Below, in pieces: positions 1 through 5,867 of a stretch of DNA of 11,067 nt; the stretch's first letter is position 1; every line of letters begins with the position of its first letter. This stretch comes from Bryobacterales bacterium (GTDB lineage Bacteria; Acidobacteriota; Terriglobia; Bryobacterales; Bryobacteraceae). The translations under genes and the position numbers were made by a program. The notes beneath the pieces are model-generated. The model ran no database searches, had not been told where the DNA came from, and was given only the letters and a program-made list of their open reading frames with translations. The stretch lies in the NCBI GenBank assembly GCA_003164075.1, contig PLRZ01000279.1, positions 10,747 to 21,813 on the forward strand, read 5' to 3'.

Positions 1-443
1 GGGATGTTGAGGGCGTCGAAATTGTGATATTCGTCTTCCACTTCGGGGCCATCCAGCACCGCGAAGCCGAGCGAGCTGAAGAGATCTTCCAGTTCGCGTT
101 GGATGCGCGTGATGGGGTGCAAGTGGCCGCGCCGCGCTCCCGGAGCGGGCAAGGTGAGGTCGATCCACTCGACGTCCAGGCGGGCCCGCAGAGCGGCATC
201 GGCCAAGGTCTGTTTGGCGGCCCCGATGGCCTGTTCCAGATTTTGTTTGGCGCTATTGAGCAGCTTGCCGAATCGCGCGCGGTCTTCCGCCGCGAGCTTG
301 CCCATCTCCTTGCCGGCCTGCGCCAGCGGTCCTTTGCGGCCGAGGGCGTCCACGCGGACCGCCTCCAGCTCCTCCTCAGAGGTGGCCGCGGCAATGCGCG
401 CGAGCGATCGGGATTCCAGCTCCTGTATGGATTCTTCCAGCAT
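1..443 (-). CDS. pheS: Phenylalanyl-tRNA synthetase alpha subunit, N-terminal part (truncated by window edge)
   Basis: This is the class II aminoacyl-tRNA synthetase subunit that, as an alpha2beta2 tetramer with PheT in the cytoplasm, charges tRNA-Phe. The 147 complete codons visible cover the N-terminal coiled-coil arm (about residues 1-95, rich in Glu/Ala/Lys/Arg, with LGRKGPL at 34-40). They then enter the catalytic core: GHLHPITRI at 106-114, and GPEVEDEYHNFDALNIP from residue 132, a signature stretch of PheS. The family is usually about 340 residues, so roughly 57% lies beyond base 1 and pheT would be expected further left. The start is the ATG at 443-441. No clear Shine-Dalgarno sequence precedes it, and a good extended -10 box lies only about 17 bases upstream, so the mRNA leader may be very short. 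Codon use is G+C-rich, like the conserved genes at the right of the window. Confidence 0.95.
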   Translation of the reverse strand, partial: MLEESIQELESRSLARIAAATSEEELEAVRVDALGRKGPLAQAGKEMGKLAAEDRARFGKLLNSAKQNLEQAIGAAKQTLADAALRARLDVEWIDLTLPAPGARRGHLHPITRIQRELEDLFSSLGFAVLDGPEVEDEYHNFDALNI

Positions 444-459
444 GTGGTGTGAAGTTTCT

Positions 460-468
460 ATTTTAGCA
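460..468 (-). promoter_or_regulatory. Candidate extended -10 promoter of pheS
   Basis: Read on the minus strand this is TGCTAAAAT, an extended -10 (TGn followed by TAAAAT, 5 of 6 to consensus). No good -35 box is seen 16-18 bases upstream, which fits an extended -10 promoter. Transcription would begin near 453, leaving about ten leader bases before the pheS ATG. Assigned by eye only. Confidence 0.4.
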
Positions 469-781
469 GGGGGCGGATTGGGGGAAAGCGGATGTCCTAA
501 CATCGCGGCCGGACTGGGCGAATCGACCCGCCGCGGCAGTTTTGCGTGCATGCATCACCTGCACCCGGCTGAGCGTGTCTCCGATACGCCGCGGCACGTC
601 CGCTTCCGGATCCTCGAGCAATACGACTACCCGGCGTAGAGCATGTCGCAGGCCGAGTTGCCAAAATCGCAGTCATCTAAACCGGAATTTGAGACGCGCT
701 CGAGATCGCCACATGGGCGTTTCCGCTAATTGACAAACCGGCCGAGATTGTTGCAATGCCGAAAGAACCGGGGGGCTGGTG
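469..781. other. Stretch without a convincing gene
   Basis: No RNA gene, repeat or convincing coding sequence was recognised. On the minus strand a frame runs without stop from about 670 to 463 and yields a protein-like stretch (for example LRRVVVLLEDPEADVPRRIG). It lacks a plausible start codon and ribosome site, and I recognise no family, so it is either a gene remnant or chance. Base composition is mixed, with A/T-richer patches around 660-760 that could be old insertion scar or regulatory DNA. Confidence 0.5.
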
Positions 782-901
782 CTAAGCGGCGTCCCGCTTG
801 GCGATAAACCGCGCTTCGGACTCCGTGCAGGCAACCCGGGACATGACCTCCCGCACGGCCTCATCAAACGGCAGGGTTTCCGGTGACGATGACTCCGTCA
901 C
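782..901 (-). CDS. Small hypothetical protein, 39 residues, coupled to the upstream small frame
   Basis: The frame starts with GTG at 901-899 and ends with TAG at 784-782. The product reads VTESSSPETLPFDEAVREVM and so on to a basic end, FIAKRDAA. It is acidic to mixed, predicted helical around FDEAVREVMSRV, with one Cys and no membrane segment. Its GTG overlaps the TGA of the preceding minus-strand frame as GTGA, the usual geometry of translational coupling, which is the main reason to consider it real. I do not recognise the family. The FDEAVR-type helix resembles, only loosely, short antitoxin-like proteins found in acidobacteria and cyanobacteria; that is an impression, not evidence. It could also be a chance frame. 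Confidence 0.35.
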   Translation of the reverse strand: MTESSSPETLPFDEAVREVMSRVACTESEARFIAKRDAA

Positions 902-1119
902 CGCGCTTTCAATTCGGAGTTGGTCCTCTGCGCCGGCATTCGGGCCTTCATTTCCGCAGAGAGCCGCACCCCATCAGCGGTCAGCGGTCTCGGGCCGTAG
1001 TCGCCGCACAGATTCTGGTACAATGCCGCATTGACTACATGGGGTCGAGCGACTTCACTTCTCGGGAAGTCAGCGCTGAACGTGGTTCGACAGTGATCGG
1101 TCAAAAGCGGCTCCTTCAA
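898..1119 (-). CDS. Small hypothetical protein, up to 73 residues, upstream partner of the 39-residue frame
   Basis: The frame opens at a TTG (1119-1117; another TTG lies at 1104) and ends at TGA 900-898, overlapping the next frame by four bases. The C-terminal half, with GPRPLTADGVRLSAEMKARM, looks like a soluble, helix-forming protein. The N-terminal half looks less protein-like, so the true start may be further inside. No family is recognised and no membrane segment is seen. The pair would be transcribed away from the nucleotidyltransferase gene at 1143. The candidate promoter of that gene lies inside this frame on the other strand, so the two units cannot both have simple, separate regulatory regions. 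Confidence 0.28.
   Translation of the reverse strand: MKEPLLTDHCRTTFSADFPRSEVARPHVVNAALYQNLCGDYGPRPLTADGVRLSAEMKARMPAQRTNSELKAR
1016..1024 (+). promoter_or_regulatory. Candidate extended -10 promoter for the nucleotidyltransferase/TIM-barrel cassette
   Basis: TGGTACAAT has the extended -10 form (TG, one base, TACAAT, 5 of 6 to consensus) without a clear -35. It would give a leader of about 110 bases before the ATG at 1143. Within that leader 1057-1070 can form a small hairpin, ACTTC-TCGG-GAAGT, with a four-base loop. Weak evidence, found by eye. Confidence 0.25.
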
Positions 1120-1142
1120 CTGTTCCGCAATAGTTCAAGAGG

Positions 1143-2213
1143 ATGATGTCACGGATACCTACGCCCGTTCAGAAGCTTGAGGCTAAGTTCAACGCCCAAT
1201 GGAAGAACATCACCGATGCTCGCGAGCTTTCGGCCCGAACGCGGTCCAAGTTGAGGCAAGATCTTGCCGGACTGGATTCCGACGACAGCAGTATCGTAAT
1301 ATCGGGATCGCTTGCACGGGACGAATTCACTTCGGGTAGTGACATCGATTGGACGTTGCTTATCGACGGGCAAGCTGACCCTAACATTATTGACGTTCTG
1401 CCTCGCATTCAGGAGATCGTCGGCCGAGCGGCGAAAAAGCCGCCTGGGCGGGAGGGCACCTTCGGTACGATGGCGTTTAGCCATGATCTGATCCACCAAA
1501 TTGGAGGAGAGGATGATACAAATCGCAATACGACACGGCGGATTCTGCTTTTGCTCGAATCCTCTGCCGTCGGGCGTCCCGATGCCTACGACCGTGTGAT
1601 CAAAAGCGTTCTCCGACGCTACATTAACGAAGATGACGGTTTCCGCCGTGGCACTGGCAAGTATCACGTACCGCGATTTCTCCAAAATGATTTCGCCCGG
1701 TATTGGCGCACCATGGCAGTGGACTTCGCGTACAAGCGACGTTCGCGGTTCGGGCACGGTGCGGCCATGCGGAACTTCAAGCTGCGAATGTCCCGCAAGC
1801 TCATTTATGTTTCTGGCCTCCTAACGTGTTTTAGTTGTGAACTCCAAATCAACGTCAGCCCGCGCCTCTTCCCGTGCCCCGCGCCGAGCGGTTCCCCGGA
1901 ATGTGTCGCGTGCCTCCACGATTTCCTTCGACTCACGCCGCTGGAGATCCTTGCAACAACGCTGTTGCCCTTTCCCCATCTAGACCCGACTGCTCTGTCC
2001 TTATTCAATTCGTATGATCGCTTCCTAGGGCTGCTGGCTGACGAGCAAACCCGTGACCATCTTGAGAACTTGCCATCGGACCCAGACCCGAGCGATAGCA
2101 CATGGGCTGAAGCAAGGCGCATCACACACCAGTTCCGCAACGCACTCTTAGAGCTTTTTTTCGATGAGAAGAGTCGTCTCTACGAACTCACAAGAATGTA
2201 CGGAGTATTCTAA
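1143..2213 (+). CDS. Nucleotidyltransferase-fold protein (DNA polymerase beta superfamily), first gene of a two-gene cassette
   Basis: The N-terminal domain (about residues 45-140) carries the superfamily signature GS at 55-56, then D67 and D69 in SDIDW (GS-x10-DxD), which binds two metals and NTP. E139 in RRILLLLES is a candidate third carboxylate, so the active site looks intact. Such enzymes transfer a nucleotide to a protein, RNA or small molecule; the target here is unknown. Residues 180-225 (YWRTMAVDF, SRKLIYVSGLL) start a mostly helical second domain, like those paired with nucleotidyltransferase domains in DUF294/GlnD-like proteins. Two CxxC pairs (C229/C232 and C254/C257), with C245 between, could bind zinc. 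No signal peptide or membrane segment is seen. AAGAGG at 1137-1142 abuts the first ATG and is three bases from the second in-frame ATG at 1146, which may be the real start. The stop TAA shares one base with the next ATG (TAATG). G+C is clearly below that of flanking conserved genes, suggesting transfer. Confidence 0.85.
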   Translation: MMSRIPTPVQKLEAKFNAQWKNITDARELSARTRSKLRQDLAGLDSDDSSIVISGSLARDEFTSGSDIDWTLLIDGQADPNIIDVLPRIQEIVGRAAKKPPGREGTFGTMAFSHDLIHQIGGEDDTNRNTTRRILLLLESSAVGRPDAYDRVIKSVLRRYINEDDGFRRGTGKYHVPRFLQNDFARYWRTMAVDFAYKRRSRFGHGAAMRNFKLRMSRKLIYVSGLLTCFSCELQINVSPRLFPCPAPSGSPECVACLHDFLRLTPLEILATTLLPFPHLDPTALSLFNSYDRFLGLLADEQTRDHLENLPSDPDPSDSTWAEARRITHQFRNALLELFFDEKSRLYELTRMYGVF

Positions 2214-2917
2214 TGCGAACCCTCGGCTTTTCTACAGGCGCGCTGGCATACGGCAATTTTCATCGGGCACTGGAGATGCTCCGGTCCTACGATACACACG
2301 CTGTTGAACTCTCCGCGCTACGCCAGTCAGAACTCTGCCCGCTGATAGCGGCCAGCAATGATTTGGATTTATCACAGTATAGGTACGTCGCGGTCCACGC
2401 GCCGAGTAACGTCGACGTCGAAGCTGAACGGCAGGTAGGGAACTACCTCCTGGATCTGGCTGCACATGGCTGGTCAATTGTTGTGCATCCCGACGCCATT
2501 CATGACTATGGCGTGTGGAGAGAGTTCGGGGACTTGCTTTGTGTCGAGAATATGGACAAAAGAAAGCCGATTGGCCGGACCGTCGAAGAACTTGCGAGTG
2601 TGTTTGAGGAGTTGCCTGATGCGAGCCTTTGCTTAGATTTGGGCCACGCACGACAGGTCGACGCGACCATGACGGAAGCCTATTTGATTGCCAAGGTATA
2701 CGAGTCGAAGCTCCGGCAGGTCCACGTCAGTGAGGTGAACTCGTCGAGCAGACATGATCGGCTCTCGTTCTCATCGATCAGGGCTTTTCAGTTGGTCGCC
2801 GAATTGATACCTGAAAACGTACCGCTAATAATTGAATCGGTCATCGAAGGTTGGGAAATTCCAGACGAGCTCAGGAGGGTTGAAGAGGCCTTGCCAACAA
2901 CAGTCATGCTCGTATAA
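2213..2917 (+). CDS. Xylose isomerase-like TIM-barrel protein (AP endonuclease 2 family), second gene of the cassette
   Basis: This is a 234-residue single-domain protein with the strand/ligand pattern of the AP_endonuc_2 superfamily (sugar-phosphate isomerases/epimerases, endonuclease IV). Likely metal ligands come in the expected order: H62 (VHAPS), H92 (VVHPDA), E112 (VENMD), D142 and H145 (LDLGHAR), H171 and E174 (VHVSE), H181 and E208 (IIESV). A complete set suggests an active divalent-metal enzyme. It is shorter than typical sugar isomerases (about 260-290), and nothing in the sequence fixes whether the substrate is a sugar, a nucleotide or DNA. CGGAG at 2201-2205, seven bases before the ATG, is a good ribosome site lying inside the upstream gene, and the one-base stop/start overlap implies coupled translation. 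The pairing with a nucleotidyltransferase suggests the two act on one molecule or on each other's product (inference). Base composition matches the partner, not the neighbours: 2461-2520 has 32 of 60 G+C. Confidence 0.85.
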   Translation: MRTLGFSTGALAYGNFHRALEMLRSYDTHAVELSALRQSELCPLIAASNDLDLSQYRYVAVHAPSNVDVEAERQVGNYLLDLAAHGWSIVVHPDAIHDYGVWREFGDLLCVENMDKRKPIGRTVEELASVFEELPDASLCLDLGHARQVDATMTEAYLIAKVYESKLRQVHVSEVNSSSRHDRLSFSSIRAFQLVAELIPENVPLIIESVIEGWEIPDELRRVEEALPTTVMLV

Positions 2918-3219
2918 GCATAGAAGCGGCGTGACTTGGTTTGTGATTGGCCGACGGCATTCTGACCGTATCGTGCATAACGCCCACCGGATCGAGATGC
3001 GCGGGGATTCGATGCGCGAGGCGCGCGGAAAATCACGGTCGAGATGGCTTGCAGGAAGTCCGGCGGTGCGTGAGGGATTGTCAATCTTCATGGTTTTCCA
3101 CAGGCATCATACGCGGTTTGTCCGGCAAGTGCCTTTGAATGAGTTTGTTAGCGACAGAATTGAACGTCTATCGTACGTGATTACTCTGATCGAAGAATGC
3201 CATCCACGGGAGCCATCCG
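2918..3219. other. Stretch without a convincing gene downstream of the cassette
   Basis: No RNA gene, inverted repeat or terminator was recognised. A plus-strand open frame runs through it into the next gene in a different register. Between about 3110 and 3219 its translation looks somewhat protein-like (LNEFVSDRIERLSYVITLIE), but there is no supporting start, ribosome site or known family. An 8-base direct repeat, GATGCGCG, occurs at 2996-3003 and 3011-3018. Composition moves from the mid-G+C of the cassette back towards the high G+C of 3220 onward, so the right boundary of the presumed insert probably lies here. Confidence 0.5.
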
Positions 3220-3762
3220 ATGCCACTGAAAGGGCGTCCGCGCGGCAGACGCCTGAAGCCGCCTGCGAGGCGCTGGGCGCTGCTTCTCGCATGCGTTGCG
3301 GGAATCGGCGTAGCGATCGTCACGCTCCAGAGCCAATACACCATCACGCTGCAATCGCCGTTGCGCATCCGCCTGCAATGGCCCCTGGTAATGGCCCCCA
3401 GAGTTTCACCGCGGGAATCGGGCCAGGCGCAAAGCGATCAATTTGGCCGCAGGTTGACTGCCTACCAGCAATACGCCTGCAACAAATTCGGACCCGCATG
3501 CCGGGTCGCACTGGCGGTTCAACGCGCCGAGAACCCGCGCGGCGCGTGCGAGATCTACCATTATAATTCCGATGGCACGCTCGATTGGGGCTATTTCCAG
3601 ATCAACACGGTCCACTTGAAACGCGCGGGAGTGAACCTGCGGGACCTGCTGGACTGCAAAGCGAATATCGACTTCGCCTATCAGTTATATACCGAGCGTG
3701 GTTTCGAACCGTGGACCACCTTCAATAGCGGAGCGTACCGCCAGTTTCTGAGGAAGTTCTGA
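3220..3762 (+). CDS. Membrane-anchored lysozyme/lytic transglycosylase-like protein
   Basis: Probable peptidoglycan-cleaving enzyme of the envelope. A basic N-terminus (residues 1-17) is followed by one hydrophobic segment (about 18-36, WALLLACVAGIGVAIV), giving an uncleaved signal anchor or signal peptide, then a linker to about 80. The catalytic domain (about 80-175) shows the lysozyme-fold pattern: E104 in QRAENP as candidate catalytic acid, DWGYFQIN at 122-129 like the GLMQI/GLFQIN motif of SLT/lysozyme families, a helix with CKANIDFAYQLY, and PWTTFNSG at 164-171. Cys residues 87, 94, 110 and 146 could form two disulfides outside the cytoplasm. At 180 residues it is at the small end of the family. 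GGGAG at 3208-3212, seven bases ahead of the ATG, supports this start. It stands alone, convergent with the VWFA gene. Its G+C is higher than that of the cassette to the left. Confidence 0.75.
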   Translation: MPLKGRPRGRRLKPPARRWALLLACVAGIGVAIVTLQSQYTITLQSPLRIRLQWPLVMAPRVSPRESGQAQSDQFGRRLTAYQQYACNKFGPACRVALAVQRAENPRGACEIYHYNSDGTLDWGYFQINTVHLKRAGVNLRDLLDCKANIDFAYQLYTERGFEPWTTFNSGAYRQFLRKF

Positions 3763-3790
3763 TCGAGGTCCGGTGGATGTCTGCCGACAG

Positions 3791-3845
3791 GGCGGGTCAG
3801 GCAACGCATTTCTTCCGGTGCTCGCCTGCCCCACCAAATTCTGCA
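3791..3845. repeat. Stem-loop between convergent genes, related to the palindromic repeat at the right end
   Basis: GGCGGGTCAGGC (3791-3802) pairs imperfectly, 10 of 12, with GCCTGCCCCACC (3824-3835) around a 21-base loop. The right arm continues into CTGCCCCACCAAATTCTGCA (3826-3845). Its two halves, CTGCCCCAC and AATTCTGCA, both occur (on either strand) in the composite element at 10736-10989. It lies between two convergent stop codons, so it may serve as a two-way terminator, although it lacks a T-tract right after the stem. It is most simply a decayed copy of a dispersed repeat. Confidence 0.5.
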
Positions 3846-3861
3846 TCCTTATAATACTTAC

Positions 3862-4851
3862 TTAATGCGCTTCGGGCTTGATCGCATAGTACCCTTTGCG
3901 CGCCTGCGCCTTGAGATCCTTATTCGCCAGTTTGATATCCAGCTTGCGGTAACTTCCGTCTTTGTTGTCGTTCAACGGAGTGTAACCGATGGAGTACTGA
4001 CTGCGCATTTCGTCCTGCAGCTCCTTGAAGACCACCTCCAGCGTATTCCTGCGGTCCACGCGATACACGTGGCCCCCGGTCTCATCGGACAGTTTGTGCA
4101 GCGCACTGGCGCCTGCGCCGCCGCCCAGGCTGATGCCCCAGCCCCGGCCATAGGCGCCCGGGTCCTCATATTCGATGCTGTAAATCACCGCGTCGGCCTT
4201 CTGCGCGGCCATCAGGGCGTCGGAAATGGGCAGGCGGCTGCCTTCATCCACGCCATCGGTAATCACCACCAGAACCTTGCGCCCCACTTCGTTCTTCAAC
4301 TTTTCGCTCGCGGCCAGATATACCGCGTCGTACAGCACCGTGCCGCGCGGCTGTCCCACGGTGGGAACCGGCCCCGGCCCGAAGCCCCCCACCCCGGAAC
4401 TCACCCGCAGATCGCCCATCGCCGAGATCAACAGTCTGGGAGAGTTGGTATAGTCTTGCAGCAGTTCGGCTTCTTCCCCGAAGGACAGTAGAAACGCCTC
4501 GTCCTTTTTGCGCAGAACCTGGGTGAAGAACTGCGACGCGGCATCGCGTTCGATCTGGATGAGATTGCGCTGGCTGCCGCTGACATCGATCAGCAGCCCG
4601 ATCGTAAGCGGCAGGTCGGTTTCCCGCGTGAAATACTTGATCGGCTGGGGCTTGCCATCCTCCAGGATGGTGAAATCCTTTTGCTCCAGGTTGGGTACCA
4701 GGGCGTTCTTCTTGTCGCGGACGGAGGCCAGAACGCTGACCACGTCGACATCCACTTTGATGGTGGGCAGGTCGTCGGGAAGCTTCTGCTGTGGGGGCGG
4801 AGTCTGCGCCAGGAGCAGCGCGCCCGCGGTGAAAACGAGAAATAGTCGCAT
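3862..4851 (-). CDS. Exported VWFA-domain protein of the acidobacterial type
   Basis: A von Willebrand factor A domain protein matching what is known of the VWFA-related family abundant in Acidobacteriota (TIGR03436). Its role is unknown, presumably protein-protein adhesion outside the cytoplasm. I choose the ATG at 4851 because it gives a clean signal peptide, MRLFLVFTAGALLLAQ, followed by TPPPQQ. The open frame extends to 4908, but that would place a hydrophilic, Cys-containing stretch before the signal and run into the neighbouring gene. With this start (329 residues) there is a short N-terminal beta region with DFTILEDGKPQPI (about 60-72), then the VWFA domain with an intact MIDAS: DVSGS at 89-93, T171 (RGTVLYDAV) and D199 (VITDGVD). 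A glycine-rich insert lies at about 230-248. A C-terminal beta segment ends near YYAIKPEAH. The gene is divergent from the DNA glycosylase, with 43 bases between starts. Confidence 0.9.
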   Translation of the reverse strand: MRLFLVFTAGALLLAQTPPPQQKLPDDLPTIKVDVDVVSVLASVRDKKNALVPNLEQKDFTILEDGKPQPIKYFTRETDLPLTIGLLIDVSGSQRNLIQIERDAASQFFTQVLRKKDEAFLLSFGEEAELLQDYTNSPRLLISAMGDLRVSSGVGGFGPGPVPTVGQPRGTVLYDAVYLAASEKLKNEVGRKVLVVITDGVDEGSRLPISDALMAAQKADAVIYSIEYEDPGAYGRGWGISLGGGAGASALHKLSDETGGHVYRVDRRNTLEVVFKELQDEMRSQYSIGYTPLNDNKDGSYRKLDIKLANKDLKAQARKGYYAIKPEAH

Positions 4852-4856
4852 GCCGG

Positions 4857-4862
4857 TACAAT
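4857..4862 (+). promoter_or_regulatory. Candidate -10 box in the 43-base divergent intergenic region
   Basis: TACAAT (5 of 6 to consensus) lies 32 bases before the glycosylase ATG and six bases outside the VWFA start on the other strand. No convincing -35 was found. The region 4852-4894 must hold the control signals of both divergent genes unless they lie inside coding sequence. Confidence 0.25.
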
Positions 4863-4894
4863 AGTGACGTATCCCGGCGCAATACTGTTTCAAC

Positions 4895-5497
4895 ATGAAA
4901 GAAGCCATTCAGCACCTCCGGCGCAACGATCCGGTCCTCGCGGAAATCATAGACCGCGTTGGAGATTATGGTATCCAATTCCGCGATCCGGATTTCGAAA
5001 CGCTGGTGAAATCGATTGTATACCAGCAGTTGAGCGGGCGTGTGGCCTCGGTCATCTTCGGACGGCTGGCCAAGGCGGTGGGCGGCCGTTTGACGCCCGA
5101 AAGTGTCCTGAAACTGCGTCCCGCGCGCATGCGGACACTGGGGCTTTCGAAGCAGAAGACGGCCTACATTCGCGACCTGGCGCGCCACACCCGCGACGGC
5201 CTGGTGGTGTTCGAAGAACTGGCCGCGCTGGATGACGGCGTGGTCATCGAGCGGCTCACGCAGGTGAAAGGGATAGGCGTCTGGACGGTCCACATGTTCC
5301 TCATATTCGCCCTGAAGCGCACGGATGTGCTGCCCACCGGCGATCTGGGAATCCGTAACGCCATGCGCAGGGCTTACGGGATGGCGGAACCGCCCACACC
5401 GGCCGAAATGGAGGTCCTGGCCCAGCGTTGGCGGCCCTACTGCACGGTGGCAAGCTGGTATCTTTGGAGGAGTCTGGAGACGGATGCCAACCTGTAG
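4895..5497 (+). CDS. DNA-3-methyladenine glycosylase II family protein (HhH-GPD, AlkA-like)
   Basis: Base-excision repair enzyme expected to cleave the N-glycosidic bond of alkylated purines in DNA. The 200 residues form a minimal HhH-GPD fold: LVKSIVYQQLSGRVA at about 37-51, the characteristic helix of AlkA-type enzymes; a helix-hairpin-helix at about 121-135 with VKGIGVWT; and the catalytic Asp, D150, in LPTGDLGI. The trailing PYCTVASWYLWRSL (181-194) matches the end of the family core. The N-terminal domain of E. coli AlkA is absent, as in the short bacterial and yeast Mag1-like forms. There is no [4Fe-4S] cysteine cluster, which separates it from EndoIII/MutY. The ATG at 4895 gives a normal N-terminus, although no clear Shine-Dalgarno sequence is visible. 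It appears monocistronic; a weak GTGGA/TCCAC stem at 5504-5528 follows it. Confidence 0.92.
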   Translation: MKEAIQHLRRNDPVLAEIIDRVGDYGIQFRDPDFETLVKSIVYQQLSGRVASVIFGRLAKAVGGRLTPESVLKLRPARMRTLGLSKQKTAYIRDLARHTRDGLVVFEELAALDDGVVIERLTQVKGIGVWTVHMFLIFALKRTDVLPTGDLGIRNAMRRAYGMAEPPTPAEMEVLAQRWRPYCTVASWYLWRSLETDANL

Positions 5498-5555
5498 CGC
5501 GAGGTGGATTACAGCATTTTAATTCCACAAGGTGTAGAGCGTTTCAGCGTGGAGT

Positions 5556-5561
5556 TATAAT
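5556..5561 (+). promoter_or_regulatory. Consensus -10 box (TATAAT) for the small cytochrome gene
   Basis: A perfect TATAAT lies 53 bases before the cytochrome ATG. The -35 position (near 5533-5538, TGTAGA) matches only 3 of 6. This is the best sigma-70-type -10 box seen in the window and suggests the small gene has its own promoter. Confidence 0.45.
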
Positions 5562-5614
5562 ACCTTTCAGAATATTGAGATTACGGGTATGCTTTAAACC
5601 TGAAGGAGAACAGA

Positions 5615-5866
5615 ATGCGCACCTGGAAATTAGTCCTACCGGCCGTGATTGTGATGTCGGGATTCCTCTTCTGCACGACGGCATCGTTCGGCAAGCCGGA
5701 GTACCAGAAGAAAGAAGGTTTCAAGTCGTGCACCGGCTGCCATGTCAAAGTGGGCACCCCGGACGCGATGAAGAAGGATCCGAACCTGAACGACCTCGGC
5801 ACGTGCTACAAGAAGGGCGACCACTCCCTGGCCAAGTGCACGGTGCCGGACGGCGTTAAGAAGTAG
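5615..5866 (+). CDS. Very small exported c-type cytochrome-like protein (single CxxCH)
   Basis: An 83-residue protein with a signal sequence (MRTWKLVLPAVIVMSGFLFC, then TTASFG) and one haem c attachment motif, C39-T-G-C42-H43. Haem would be added after export, so it acts in the periplasm or outside, probably as an electron carrier. The mature part is only about 55-58 residues, below the usual 80 or more of class I cytochromes c, and rich in Lys. M52 (DAMKKDP) or H70 could be the sixth iron ligand. Two further cysteines, C64 and C75, could form a disulfide. C20 lies at the end of the hydrophobic segment but does not fit a clear lipobox. AAGGAG at 5603-5608, six bases before the ATG, is a strong ribosome site. 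It stands alone behind its own TATAAT, with no cytochrome maturation or oxidase gene nearby. The family is not recognised beyond the CxxCH motif. Confidence 0.8.
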   Translation: MRTWKLVLPAVIVMSGFLFCTTASFGKPEYQKKEGFKSCTGCHVKVGTPDAMKKDPNLNDLGTCYKKGDHSLAKCTVPDGVKK

Positions 5867-5867
5867 C

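Noticed and set aside
1149..1757. A 202-codon minus-strand frame inside the nucleotidyltransferase gene
   Set aside because: No motifs; the plus frame has an intact nucleotidyltransferase signature.
2155..2161. A run of seven T (slippery TTTTTTC) near the end of the nucleotidyltransferase as a programmed frameshift site
   Set aside because: A -1 shift would meet a stop after one codon and only trim the C-terminus; no downstream structure is apparent.
1143..2213. Identification of the nucleotidyltransferase as a CBASS cyclic-oligonucleotide synthase
   Set aside because: The segment after GS reads LARDEF rather than the usual pattern with a GT pair, the second domain does not look like that family, and no CBASS effector or ancillary gene is adjacent.
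2832..3566. A 244-codon plus frame crossing from the TIM-barrel gene into the lysozyme-like gene
   Set aside because: Overlaps both supported genes in another register, and its later part is an Arg/Pro/Ala-rich shadow of the lysozyme-like gene.
4852..4908. The longer VWFA start at 4908
   Set aside because: It puts 19 hydrophilic residues before a perfect signal peptide and overlaps the start of the divergent glycosylase gene.
4244..5293. A 349-codon minus-strand frame spanning the VWFA and glycosylase genes
   Set aside because: It overlaps two well-supported genes in other registers; it is a shadow frame without motifs.
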